Part shown: one piece after another, positions 5,841-13,368 of the stretch
Layout: every line of letters starts with the position of its first letter
Numbering within the stretch: the stretch's first letter is position 1
Origin: a virus
Length of the DNA: 28,760 nucleotides
Strand: one strand, 5' to 3'
Virus record (IMG/VR): IMGVR_UViG_3300025010_002035
Span: 1 to 28,760 of that record
Made by a program: the position numbers and the translations under genes
The notes under the pieces: generated by a model
The model's input: only the letters and a program-made list of their open reading frames with translations
What the model was told of the DNA's origin: nothing
Databases searched by the model: none

Positions 5841-6956
5841 ATGGCTCTAATAATGTGTCCGGAGTGTGGTAAAGATGTCTCAGATAAAGCCCATGTTTGC
5901 CCAAATTGTGGATTCCCAATTGCAATGGAAAAAAACGCCAAAATTGAAACAAATTTAAGTCGTGAAGATTTGATCCAAATTGCATCTAGTGAAATTGAGA
6001 GAAAGCAATTTAATGAAGCCATAAAATCGCTATCCATGATAATGGATCCTGATGCTGAAGTATTTGAATTACTTGCTGATGCTTATTTTTGTGATGGAGA
6101 AGAGTTACATTGCGATTTTGATAAATCAATAGAGTATTATCAGAAGGCTATTGATTATTTGAAATGCTCACAAGTAATATCTATTGAATTGATGTGTTTA
6201 TATTTAAAAATTGGATTTGCCTATTCAACACGTGCTCGAGATGTTTTCGATATGGAAATGGCAGTTTCTTTTGCAGCAAGGGTTGCTGAAATTGACTCTG
6301 AAAATGAACAAGCAAAAGCCAATCTTGCAAGTGTTTATTGGCAATATTGTCAAAAAATGCTAAACAGAGAGCTCGAAGTTTATGATCTTGATTTAGCAAA
6401 AGAATATTTAGATATTGCAACAGAATATGCAACGTCAAGCGAGGAGATTTTGAGTGCAATTGCTGAAAGTTATTCAAATCTAAGTTATGCTTATTCAAAA
6501 CATGAGAACCGGAAACCGGATCTTAGTGATGAGATGGAATGTTCGCAAAAGGCATTAAGTCTTGCCCCAAATGATAAAGACTATAAAAAATCTCTTAAAC
6601 TAATCTATAATTTAAATGCTATGAATTATTTTGTTGGAAATGGTGTGGAAGTAGATTTATTGAAATCAAAACACTATTTTAAGAAAACACTTGAGTTTGA
6701 CAAAAATAATCAGGAAATTATTCGGCGAATCATTCTTATAAACAATTATTTGGGTATAGTATGTTGCCCGAGGTGTGGGTCTGAGAATGTTAAACATAAA
6801 AGTACTCCTAAAAAACAAAGGAATCAATCTTTTTCATACTCTATTACGAGAACAATAGCAAATATTGTATCCGACTCTCTGACAAACGCACAAAAAAGCG
6901 AGACTATTGAAGATTTCTACGTTTGTGAAGATTGTGGTTTTGAAGTAAGACAATAG
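5841..6956 (+). CDS. Zinc-ribbon / TPR-repeat / zinc-ribbon protein
   Basis: A 371-residue soluble protein of unknown function. Residues 3-25 are a zinc ribbon (C6, C9, C20, C23: MCPECGKD, then VCPNCGFPI). About residues 40-300 are tetratricopeptide-like helical repeats (FELLADAYFCDGEE, KSIEYYQKAIDYLK, SYSNLSYAYSKHE, CSQKALSLAPNDKDY, KHYFKKTLEFDKNNQE). The C-terminus is a second, split zinc-binding pair (C309 and C312 in CCPRCGSENV, C362 and C365 in VCEDCGFEV) separated by a 49-residue Ser/Lys/Asn-rich insert. TPRs usually mediate protein contacts and paired zinc ribbons bind nucleic acid or protein, suggesting a scaffold. Strongly AT-rich and unlike the phage core. The start at 5841 follows AGGGGGG; the upstream ATG at 5778 has no site. 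Confidence 0.65.
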   Translation: MALIMCPECGKDVSDKAHVCPNCGFPIAMEKNAKIETNLSREDLIQIASSEIERKQFNEAIKSLSMIMDPDAEVFELLADAYFCDGEELHCDFDKSIEYYQKAIDYLKCSQVISIELMCLYLKIGFAYSTRARDVFDMEMAVSFAARVAEIDSENEQAKANLASVYWQYCQKMLNRELEVYDLDLAKEYLDIATEYATSSEEILSAIAESYSNLSYAYSKHENRKPDLSDEMECSQKALSLAPNDKDYKKSLKLIYNLNAMNYFVGNGVEVDLLKSKHYFKKTLEFDKNNQEIIRRIILINNYLGIVCCPRCGSENVKHKSTPKKQRNQSFSYSITRTIANIVSDSLTNAQKSETIEDFYVCEDCGFEVRQ

Positions 6957-7364
6957 TATTTATTGTTTGGTGATCCAGATAGATACCAATTATATTTAAC
7001 ATGTATTATAGAATTTTGAGTCAATCAAATCTGTGTGCTTTACGAAGTCCGTTGAAACATTGGGCTTAACCTAGAGTTTTCAATCAATTTTTACTCATAA
7101 AGTATTGAGTATATTGTGTATTTACTAAGTCTTGAATTAAGTAACTGGATTATCATAATTATGGATAAAGGGGAACGAAAATATGAAAAGAAAGTAAATA
7201 GAACCATAACATAGTGAAATAGAGGAAGCAAATGACCTGAAGTGAAAATGGCAACTTAGTGATTAAGAATATCTTTATGTTTGTGATTCTTCTATAGATT
7301 AAGCATGAATTTATCGTTTTGCATGGAGATAGTAAGGTATTTTAGGAAATATGGAGGGGAATCA
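6957..7364. other. AT-rich gene-poor gap with a possible gene-start remnant
   Basis: About 400 bases with no long open frame on either strand. At 7167-7173 a good AAAGGGG ribosome site leads to ATG at 7183 and only four codons (MKRK) before a stop; an overlapping frame from ATG 7161 gives 17 codons (MDKGERKYEKKVNRTIT). This is what the decayed 5' end of a lost gene would look like. No terminator hairpin or well-spaced promoter was seen. Confidence 0.35.
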
Positions 7365-8078
7365 ATGTCACAGAATGTCAATGGAAATATCCAATCTAAT
7401 ATTGAAGAAGCATTGTGTTTATCAGGCGAACTTAAAAGGAAAAAGATATATATTGATTTCAATAAGTCTAGGCTTGTATTTGATGTTCAACCTAGGAAAA
7501 TTGTTGATTGCAGAGATATAACTTTTGTGATTAGCAAAGAAGATAAAGAAATAAATCATGGAGGAACCGCATTTCTTATTGCTTTTTCCGTAATTACATT
7601 ACTTATGATATTCTATAATTATGAAACATTACCTGTTATATTTATTTCATATTATACGTATGAATATGATTGGACAGGCATAATAACTAACTCACTCTTT
7701 ACAGGATTGATTTGGGGTGGAGTTGCCTTCTTAATTAGTTACTTTGCGAAGAAACGTATGGCAGTATTCGAGATAAAAACTATAACAGCTGAGTCATTTG
7801 AGATTGCCATGAATCTTGCAGATAAAGAAAGATTCTTGACTCTACTAGAATATGAAGTAAGAATTGATTATGAAAAATCAAATGCTTCAGGTAGAAATAG
7901 CGCTTTCAGTAAATCTCAAGAAAATTCTGCAATAGATTCTAGAGAGTTATTACCAGTTAAATCAGCTAGTAATGCCGTTGTATATTATGATCAGCTTGTA
8001 AAATTGAGTGAGTTGAGAGAAAAAGGTATATTGACTGATGTTGAATTCGATAGAGAAAAGATGAAAATTCTAGAATGA
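7365..8078 (+). CDS. Membrane protein with C-terminal SHOCT motif
   Basis: A 237-residue integral membrane protein. Residues 1-65 are soluble and strand-rich (KKIYIDFNKSRLVFDVQ). Hydrophobic segments lie at about 68-98 and 105-127 (FLIAFSVITLLMIF; SLFTGLIWGGVAFLISYF), followed by a cytoplasmic region (AVFEIKTITAESFEIAMNLA) that resembles a lipid- or membrane-proximal PH-like strand pattern. After a Ser/Asn-rich linker, residues 207-236 (YYDQLVKLSELREKGILTD, then EFDREKMKIL) match the SHOCT motif, a short C-terminal element often found with membrane or oligomerising domains. ATG 7365 follows GGAGGGGA; ATG 7305 is rejected for lack of a site. Function unknown. Third gene of the AT-rich island, ended by a terminator. 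Confidence 0.65.
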   Translation: MSQNVNGNIQSNIEEALCLSGELKRKKIYIDFNKSRLVFDVQPRKIVDCRDITFVISKEDKEINHGGTAFLIAFSVITLLMIFYNYETLPVIFISYYTYEYDWTGIITNSLFTGLIWGGVAFLISYFAKKRMAVFEIKTITAESFEIAMNLADKERFLTLLEYEVRIDYEKSNASGRNSAFSKSQENSAIDSRELLPVKSASNAVVYYDQLVKLSELREKGILTDVEFDREKMKILE

Positions 8079-8136
8079 CATCAATTGGTCTAGTATATTT
8101 GAAATTCCTATAGAAGATATTCACATATCGTTTTAC

Positions 8137-8162
8137 ACTTCGGTACTTACCGGAGTTTTTTT
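8137..8162 (+). terminator. Rho-independent terminator closing the cargo island
   Basis: ACTTCGG (8137-8143) pairs with CCGGAGT (8150-8156), with one G-T pair and a 6-base loop, followed by seven Ts (8156-8162). It lies between the SHOCT protein and the first packaging gene, so the late operon needs its own promoter or antitermination. Confidence 0.75.
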
Positions 8163-8196
8163 GTATGGTACCGTTTCACTGTAAAGAGGTGATAAT

Positions 8197-8643
8197 TTGG
8201 CCAAAAGTAAATGGGAATCTGTACAAGCCAAATTGAGCCTTATCGAGAAGTGGGCAAGAGATGGTCTTCGTGAAGATCAGATTGCTAAGAACCTAGGTAT
8301 TTCTGTCACCACTCTGGAAGTATATAAAAAATCTCAACCCGAGTTAATGAAGGCCCTTAAAAAGGGGAAGGAAACTCTGATTACTGAACTCGAGAATGCG
8401 TTGATTAAAAAAGCTCTGGGATATGACTACGAAGAAAAGAAAGTCTACACCAAAACAGAAAATGGACAATCAGTCACCTATACCGAAATAACAAAGAAAC
8501 ATCAGCCACCAGACACTGGCGCTTTATTCGGTCTTTTGAAGAATAAGGACCCGGAACATTACTCTGACAATCCTCAGATGCTGCAACTCAAGAAACAAGA
8601 GTTGGAACTGAGAGAACGTCTAGCTAAACAAGGGGATTGGTAA
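8197..8643 (+). CDS. Small-terminase-like HTH protein
   Basis: A 148-residue protein, first of the late operon. Residues 15-50 form a helix-turn-helix (LIEKWARDGLREDQIAKNL, then GISVTTLEVYKKSQPEL), followed by ALKKGKETLITELENALIKKA, a central strand pair (YDYEEKKVYTK) and PPDTGALFGLLKNKDPEHY. This pattern occurs in DNA-recognition subunits of phage terminases and in proteins annotated as terminase-like HTH proteins. Because a P27-type small terminase follows at 9496, its exact job is unclear: a second DNA-recognition factor or a late regulator. The start is TTG 8197 after AGAGGTGAT. The TAA stop overlaps the next ATG (TAATG). Confidence 0.65.
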   Translation: MAKSKWESVQAKLSLIEKWARDGLREDQIAKNLGISVTTLEVYKKSQPELMKALKKGKETLITELENALIKKALGYDYEEKKVYTKTENGQSVTYTEITKKHQPPDTGALFGLLKNKDPEHYSDNPQMLQLKKQELELRERLAKQGDW

Positions 8644-9362
8644 TGGCAAAGTATCAAGTCCTATCTGAATTCTATAAAAGTCCGGAATGGATCAACCTAC
8701 GTAAGCAGCTCATGTTGGAACGGAGTAGTACAAGCAGAGGGCTGCTATGTGAGATCTGTCATGAACCGATACTAAGAGATATCGAGTGTATCGGACACCA
8801 TATCCAAGAACTCACACCCCAGAATGTTAACGATGTACAGGTGAGTTTGAACCCAAGAAACATTCTGCTGGTACATCACCGCTGTCATAACGCACTCCAC
8901 GAACGCTTCGGACAAACCATGCTGCAGCGTGTCTACATCGTCTATGGACCACCGTTGTCCGGTAAGACCAGCTTCGTCCGTAACAATAAAGGACGAAAGG
9001 ACTTGGTGCTGGATCTTGATGAACTATACCAAGCCATCACATTACTACCTGCCTATGATAAGCCTACTGAGCTCAAGATGAATGTGTTTCAAATCCGTGA
9101 TGAACTCCTGGATCAAATGAAAATACGTATGGGGAAATGGCAGAATGCCTGGATCATCGGTGGGTATCCACTGCAATCAGAGCGTCAACGTCTCGCTACA
9201 AGCCTTGGTGCTGAGTTGATCTATGTCGTAGCGTCCGAAGAGGAATGTCTTCGTCGTTTATTTGAAGATAGGGATAAACTGCCGTTTCAAACGGAATGGC
9301 AGAAATATATCCACGATTGGTTCCTTGCATTTCGGCCGGACTCCCCCCCGGTCGAGATGTAG
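8643..9362 (+). CDS. HNH endonuclease fused to P-loop kinase-like domain
   Basis: A 239-residue fusion. Residues 1-90 form an HNH nuclease: zinc pair C36/C39 (CEIC), H52-H53 (GHHIQEL), N73, and HHRCHNALHERF with C81/H82. Residues 97-235 form a P-loop NTPase: Walker A GPPLSGKT at 102-109, DLVLDLDELYQAI as the Walker B-like strand, and a C-terminal lid (EECLRRLFEDRDKLP), like phage polynucleotide-kinase-type proteins. HNH proteins beside terminase genes are required for cos cleavage in HK97-like phages. The ATG at 8643 overlaps the previous stop; the TTG at 8637 is rejected. A C7 run at 9343-9349 near the 3' end forms C_CCC_CCG in frame, beyond which the -1 frame stays open to 9487. Confidence 0.85.
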   Translation: MAKYQVLSEFYKSPEWINLRKQLMLERSSTSRGLLCEICHEPILRDIECIGHHIQELTPQNVNDVQVSLNPRNILLVHHRCHNALHERFGQTMLQRVYIVYGPPLSGKTSFVRNNKGRKDLVLDLDELYQAITLLPAYDKPTELKMNVFQIRDELLDQMKIRMGKWQNAWIIGGYPLQSERQRLATSLGAELIYVVASEEECLRRLFEDRDKLPFQTEWQKYIHDWFLAFRPDSPPVEM

Positions 9363-9487
9363 GGACAACCGATTGGGAACTGGACAAGGGACAACGGATG
9401 CACGCAAACCGAAAAATTGAGATTTCGTCCCCAGTTTTCAAAAAAAGTTGTGAAACTGAATCAACATCAAGAAAATCCGGAAAGTAG
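9344..9487 (+). other. Possible -1 frameshift extension of the HNH/P-loop protein
   Basis: In-frame heptamer C_CCC_CCG at 9344-9350 (zero-frame codons CCC, CCG) precedes the zero-frame stop TAG at 9360. A -1 slip would replace the last three residues with 45 others (GRDVGTTDWELDKGQ, then a basic Ser-rich tail), ending at TAG 9485-9487, just 8 bases before the next start. The tight fit to the next gene supports either real coding use or a recent indel in the C run. Confidence 0.3.
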
Positions 9488-9495
9488 GTGAGAGA

Positions 9496-9834
9496 ATGAG
9501 CGAAAAATTGACCACACAGACGGAACTTGAAAAGCTGAAGGAAGTCTTCAAGAAAGTCGATCCCGACAAGCAAAAACTCGTTGAGAAGCTCATTCACGAA
9601 GCCGCCTTCTTGTCCGATCAAAATGACCATTTGCGGTCACTGATTACACAAACCGGGATGATTAAAACGCATCCCACGCAGCCTAACCTGCAGAAACCGA
9701 CAGAAGCCGGCAAGCAATACTTGCGTAACCTTCAGGCTTACTCAGTTGTCATAAAGACCCTGGGAGCCGTGTTGACCAAGAACGCCATCGAAGAAGAAGA
9801 CGCTTTTGACTCTTTCCTCGATGAAGATGAATGA
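9496..9834 (+). CDS. P27-type terminase small subunit
   Basis: A 112-residue protein with the layout of P27-family small terminases, which recognise the packaging site and hand DNA to the large subunit. A helical segment (KQKLVEKLIHEAAFLSDQNDHL) is followed by a short middle part, then PTEAGKQYLRNLQAYSVVIK, TLGAVL and an acidic tail. The start at 9496 follows a TAGGTGAG site. It overlaps the large subunit by four bases (ATGA), the classical coupled pair. Confidence 0.82.
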   Translation: MSEKLTTQTELEKLKEVFKKVDPDKQKLVEKLIHEAAFLSDQNDHLRSLITQTGMIKTHPTQPNLQKPTEAGKQYLRNLQAYSVVIKTLGAVLTKNAIEEEDAFDSFLDEDE

Positions 9835-11474
9835 CCTTTCTTGAGGAATACATTCAAGCCATCGAAACCGGTGAGATACTCGTCGGTCAAGAACTTGAAT
9901 TCGTCCTTCATCAACTCCAGAAAGAAACCCAGGATCCACGATATCGCTATGAACCCAAGCGAGCGAAGAAACGCATTCAATTCATCGAACGCTTCTGCAA
10001 GCATACCAAGTCGCCGTTTCATGGCAAACCCTTCAAGCTTGAACTCTGGGAAAAAGCCTTCATTGAAGTCATCTATTCCTTCATCCGCGTCGCGACCAAC
10101 AAACGTCGTTTCAAGCGTGTCATCTTACTTATCAGCCGCAAGAACGGGAAATCCACCCTGACTGCGGCTTTGGCATTCACAGAACTCATGATGGGCAGTG
10201 GTGGATCGGACATAGTTTGCTCCTCCAATGACGATGCCCAAGCCTCGATTATCTTCCTAGAGATCGGTGCGATGCGGGAAATGTTTGACCCGTATAACAA
10301 GCGAACGCACAAGAACTTGCGCTGGATCCTCAACAAGAAGAACAAAAGCAAGGTCTTCAAGCTCTCGGAGAAAACCCATAACAAAGAAGGTTACAACATC
10401 GAGTTTGGAATCCTGGATGAAAGTCACGAAATGAAAGACAACTCGATCGCCAAACCGATCGAACAATCCCAATCGACCAAAGACGAACCGCTGTTCATCA
10501 ACATCACGACTGAGGGATTCATCAATGATGGCTATCTCGATAAAGAACTTCAATACGCCCGACGCGTCATGGCCGGAGAACACGAAGATGACACTTTATT
10601 GTCCTGGCTCTATACCCAAGACAGTGAAGCCGAGATCTGGCAGGATGAGCGAACCTGGGTGAAGTCCAATCCGTCACTGGGTTTGATCAAGAAAGTCGAT
10701 TACCTTCTCGATCAGATCAACAAAGCCAAGATGGACAAAGGTGATCGGATGTATGTGTTGGCTAAGGACTTCAACATCAAACAGAACAATGCGGAAGCCT
10801 GGTTGATGGAACAGGACTATGTCAATACCAGCACCTTCCAACTCGAAGACTTCATTGGATGCATTGCCCTTGGCGCCGTCGACTTAGCAGAAACCACCGA
10901 CTTGACCTGTGCTAAGGTTCTCCTGATGAAAAAAGGAGACCCGACGAAATACATCCATACACGCTACTTCATTCCCGAGAGTAAAGTTGCCAAAGGTGCC
11001 ATCGAAGATAAGAAAGATTATCTTGAATGGGCACGTCAGGGACTGATAGAAATCACCGAGGGAAATGAAGTGGATCTCTCCCGCGTCGCGAAATGGTTTG
11101 TGGATCTCTACAAGAACTACAAGATTCGAACCTACAAAACTGGGTATGACAACCGCTTTGCGAAAACCTGGTTGACCTCGATGGACAACTACGGACTCGA
11201 TACGGAACGCGTGGATCAAAATCGTTTCACCCTGTCTAATCCGATGAAGTTACTTGAAGCAGATTTGAAATCGAAGCTTGTCAACTACAACAACAATCCG
11301 ATCGACCGCTGGTGTCTGAGTAATACTGCCATCAAGATCGATAACTTGGGATTGGTGATGCCGGTGAAAGTCAACGATGTGCGAAACCGTCGCATTGACG
11401 GCGCCGCAACGAAGATCATTCTGTATTCGATGTGGCAACGGTACCGTACTGAATTTCTAGAAAGTACACGATAA
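9831..11474 (+). CDS. terL: Terminase large subunit
   Basis: A 547-residue packaging motor of the HK97/Terminase_1 type. Residues 90-200 carry the ATPase: adenine/Walker A region ILLISRKNGKSTLTAA with SRKNGKST at 102-109, and Walker B with the catalytic glutamate in GILDES at 193-198. The coupling motif region is NITTEGF. The RNase H-like nuclease begins near GAVDLAETTDLTCAK and continues through TGYDNRF and the final MPVKVNDVRNRRIDGAA. It packages DNA into the prohead and cuts the ends, with the HNH protein upstream probably assisting. The size is normal for the family and no domain is missing. Confidence 0.95.
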   Translation: MTFLEEYIQAIETGEILVGQELEFVLHQLQKETQDPRYRYEPKRAKKRIQFIERFCKHTKSPFHGKPFKLELWEKAFIEVIYSFIRVATNKRRFKRVILLISRKNGKSTLTAALAFTELMMGSGGSDIVCSSNDDAQASIIFLEIGAMREMFDPYNKRTHKNLRWILNKKNKSKVFKLSEKTHNKEGYNIEFGILDESHEMKDNSIAKPIEQSQSTKDEPLFINITTEGFINDGYLDKELQYARRVMAGEHEDDTLLSWLYTQDSEAEIWQDERTWVKSNPSLGLIKKVDYLLDQINKAKMDKGDRMYVLAKDFNIKQNNAEAWLMEQDYVNTSTFQLEDFIGCIALGAVDLAETTDLTCAKVLLMKKGDPTKYIHTRYFIPESKVAKGAIEDKKDYLEWARQGLIEITEGNEVDLSRVAKWFVDLYKNYKIRTYKTGYDNRFAKTWLTSMDNYGLDTERVDQNRFTLSNPMKLLEADLKSKLVNYNNNPIDRWCLSNTAIKIDNLGLVMPVKVNDVRNRRIDGAATKIILYSMWQRYRTEFLESTR

Positions 11475-11488
11475 GGGAGGGTGAAAAA

Positions 11489-12745
11489 ATGGGATGGTTT
11501 GATTCCCTTGTCCAACGATTTAATAAGCCGCCCAGTGGTTCAAGCCAACTCGCTATGGTCAATGGGAATGTCCCAATCTATGCGCAGTTTGGGCAGAGTG
11601 TCTTCGCGAGTGATGTGGTCCAACAAGCCATCGCATGCATCGCTCAAGAGATCAGTAAGCTGACGCCAAAACACATACGATTTGACAAGAACAACCTGCA
11701 GGTCCCGGTCTTCGATTCGATTGCGGATCTCTTGGAATATGGACCCAACGAGTGGAGTACGACCAAAGATTTCCTTGAGAAAATCACCTGGCAACTCTTC
11801 CTCAACTACAACGTTTTCATCCTCCCCGTTTATGACGAAACCATAACCGGAGAGGCGAAATCACGGAAGTACCGAGCCCTCTATCCTTTGGATCCGACGG
11901 AAGTCTCCTTCATTGTCGATGGCAAGAACGAACTCTATGTCGATCTCCGTTTCAATGCAGGTGAAAAACTCGTCGTAAAGTATTGCGACATGATCCACTG
12001 GAGACATCGCTATTCGGTCAATCCCTTCATGGGGGGTAACGCCAATGGTCAACCGGACAATCAAGCGCTCCTTCAAACCGTCGATATCAACCACAAGTTG
12101 TTGCAATCCATTGAGAAATCCGTGAACTCCTCGATGCAAATCTATGGGGTCATGAAATACAACACGATCCTGGATGAAGACAACATGAAAGCTGAGATCG
12201 CGCGTTTCGAAAAAATGCTTTCGGAGAATAAGAACGGGATCATCGGAGCGGACCTCAAATCAGAGTATATCCAAATCAAGCCGGACCCCAAACTTGTGGA
12301 TCAAGAGACTTTAGCCTTCATTGATTCCAAGATTCTGCGTCATTATGGTGTTCCATTACCGATTCTAACTGGAGATTTCACCCCGGAACAGTATCAAAGC
12401 TTCTATGAGAAAACTTTAGAACCCTTGGTCAACTCCTTGAACCAAGTCTTTACGAAAAGCCTCTTTACTCAGAGAGAACTGCAGTTTGGAAATAAAATTG
12501 TCTTCTATGCCAACAACCTCCTCTACATGGCACTCGACAAACGCGTTGAGGTCGGGGATCTGCTTGGGAATCGCGGGGCTCTCACCAACAATGATCTGCT
12601 TGCCCTGTTCGGATATCCACCCTATGAATGCGGCAATGTTCGCTTAATGTCGCTCAACTATGTTGATGTTAACATCGCCAGTCAATACCAACTCAAGAAC
12701 GCCCAAAAGAAAGAAGAGGAACCCCCGAATGAACCCCAAGAGTGA
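11489..12745 (+). CDS. Portal protein (HK97 type)
   Basis: A 418-residue portal protein; twelve copies should form the DNA entry ring at one capsid vertex. Typical features are the N-terminal MGWFDSLVQRF, the VFASDVVQQAIACIAQEI helix, LEYGPNEWSTTKDFLEKITW, the clip region with DMIHWRHRYSVNPF, the long helix (KMLSENKNGIIGADL) and the C-terminal crown. It starts after AAGGGAGGGTGA. Its last 17 bases overlap the protease gene. Confidence 0.92.
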   Translation: MGWFDSLVQRFNKPPSGSSQLAMVNGNVPIYAQFGQSVFASDVVQQAIACIAQEISKLTPKHIRFDKNNLQVPVFDSIADLLEYGPNEWSTTKDFLEKITWQLFLNYNVFILPVYDETITGEAKSRKYRALYPLDPTEVSFIVDGKNELYVDLRFNAGEKLVVKYCDMIHWRHRYSVNPFMGGNANGQPDNQALLQTVDINHKLLQSIEKSVNSSMQIYGVMKYNTILDEDNMKAEIARFEKMLSENKNGIIGADLKSEYIQIKPDPKLVDQETLAFIDSKILRHYGVPLPILTGDFTPEQYQSFYEKTLEPLVNSLNQVFTKSLFTQRELQFGNKIVFYANNLLYMALDKRVEVGDLLGNRGALTNNDLLALFGYPPYECGNVRLMSLNYVDVNIASQYQLKNAQKKEEEPPNEPQE

Positions 12746-13361
12746 TTTGATCTATCGTGCGTATACCTCGGATTTCACCTTGGAAGGGAATAGACTCAGT
12801 GGACTGGCTGCAGTCTATGAAAGCCGGACCAGAATCGGAAATCTCTTTCATGAAGTCATTGAACGTGGAGCCTTTGATGAATCCGATCTTACGGACGTTC
12901 TATTCTTCGTCAATCACGACATGAGTAAGATTCCCTTAGCCCGGAGTCGTCGTAACAATGGCAACAGCACGATGACCTTGAAGGTCGATGAGCAAGGCTT
13001 GCATGTGGAGCCGCAACTCGATGTCGAGAATAACGCGGATGCAAGAGCCTTGTACTCCGCCGTGAAGCGCGGAGACATCACCGGAATGTCCTTCCTGTTT
13101 ACCGTTAAAGAAGATGCCTGGGAAGACCTCGAGAAAAACATTCCAACTCGGCGAATCAAGAAAATCGCTCGCGTTCGTGAAGTATCGGCCGTGAATTTCC
13201 CCGCTTATGATGCCACTGAAATCTCAGCACGCGATGAACGATCTCTGGACAGCGACGTTCTAGCATTGGAGAATGCGCGTGCCGCTTTGGAGAAAGCGAA
13301 AACGAGTTCAGAGATATGGAAGTTGAAGAATCGCATGTTGCAAATGAAAGCCCGAGGATAA
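12729..13361 (+). CDS. HK97-family prohead protease
   Basis: A 210-residue serine protease that trims the delta domain of the capsid protein during maturation. The catalytic histidine is H63 in FVNHDMSK and the serine is S121 in DITGMSFLF; the start (YTSDFTLEGNRLSGLAAVY) is typical. The last 50 residues (LENARAALEKAKTSSEIWK) form a helical capsid-targeting tail. The ATG at 12729, inside the portal gene, has GAAGAGGA upstream; an ATG at 12660 has no site and would deepen the overlap. Confidence 0.92.
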   Translation: MNPKSDLIYRAYTSDFTLEGNRLSGLAAVYESRTRIGNLFHEVIERGAFDESDLTDVLFFVNHDMSKIPLARSRRNNGNSTMTLKVDEQGLHVEPQLDVENNADARALYSAVKRGDITGMSFLFTVKEDAWEDLEKNIPTRRIKKIARVREVSAVNFPAYDATEISARDERSLDSDVLALENARAALEKAKTSSEIWKLKNRMLQMKARG

Positions 13362-13368
13362 AGGAAAT

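Noticed and set aside
7161-7214. 17-codon frame starting at 7161
   Set aside because: No ribosome site and too short to support; kept only as part of the gap description.
9296-9487. Separate 63-codon gene starting at 9296
   Set aside because: Its first half is the HNH gene read in another frame and there is no ribosome site; its second half is better explained as a -1 extension.
9196-9630. Minus-strand open frame of 144 codons across the HNH/TerS junction
   Set aside because: Antisense to two coding regions in a compact operon, without a ribosome site.
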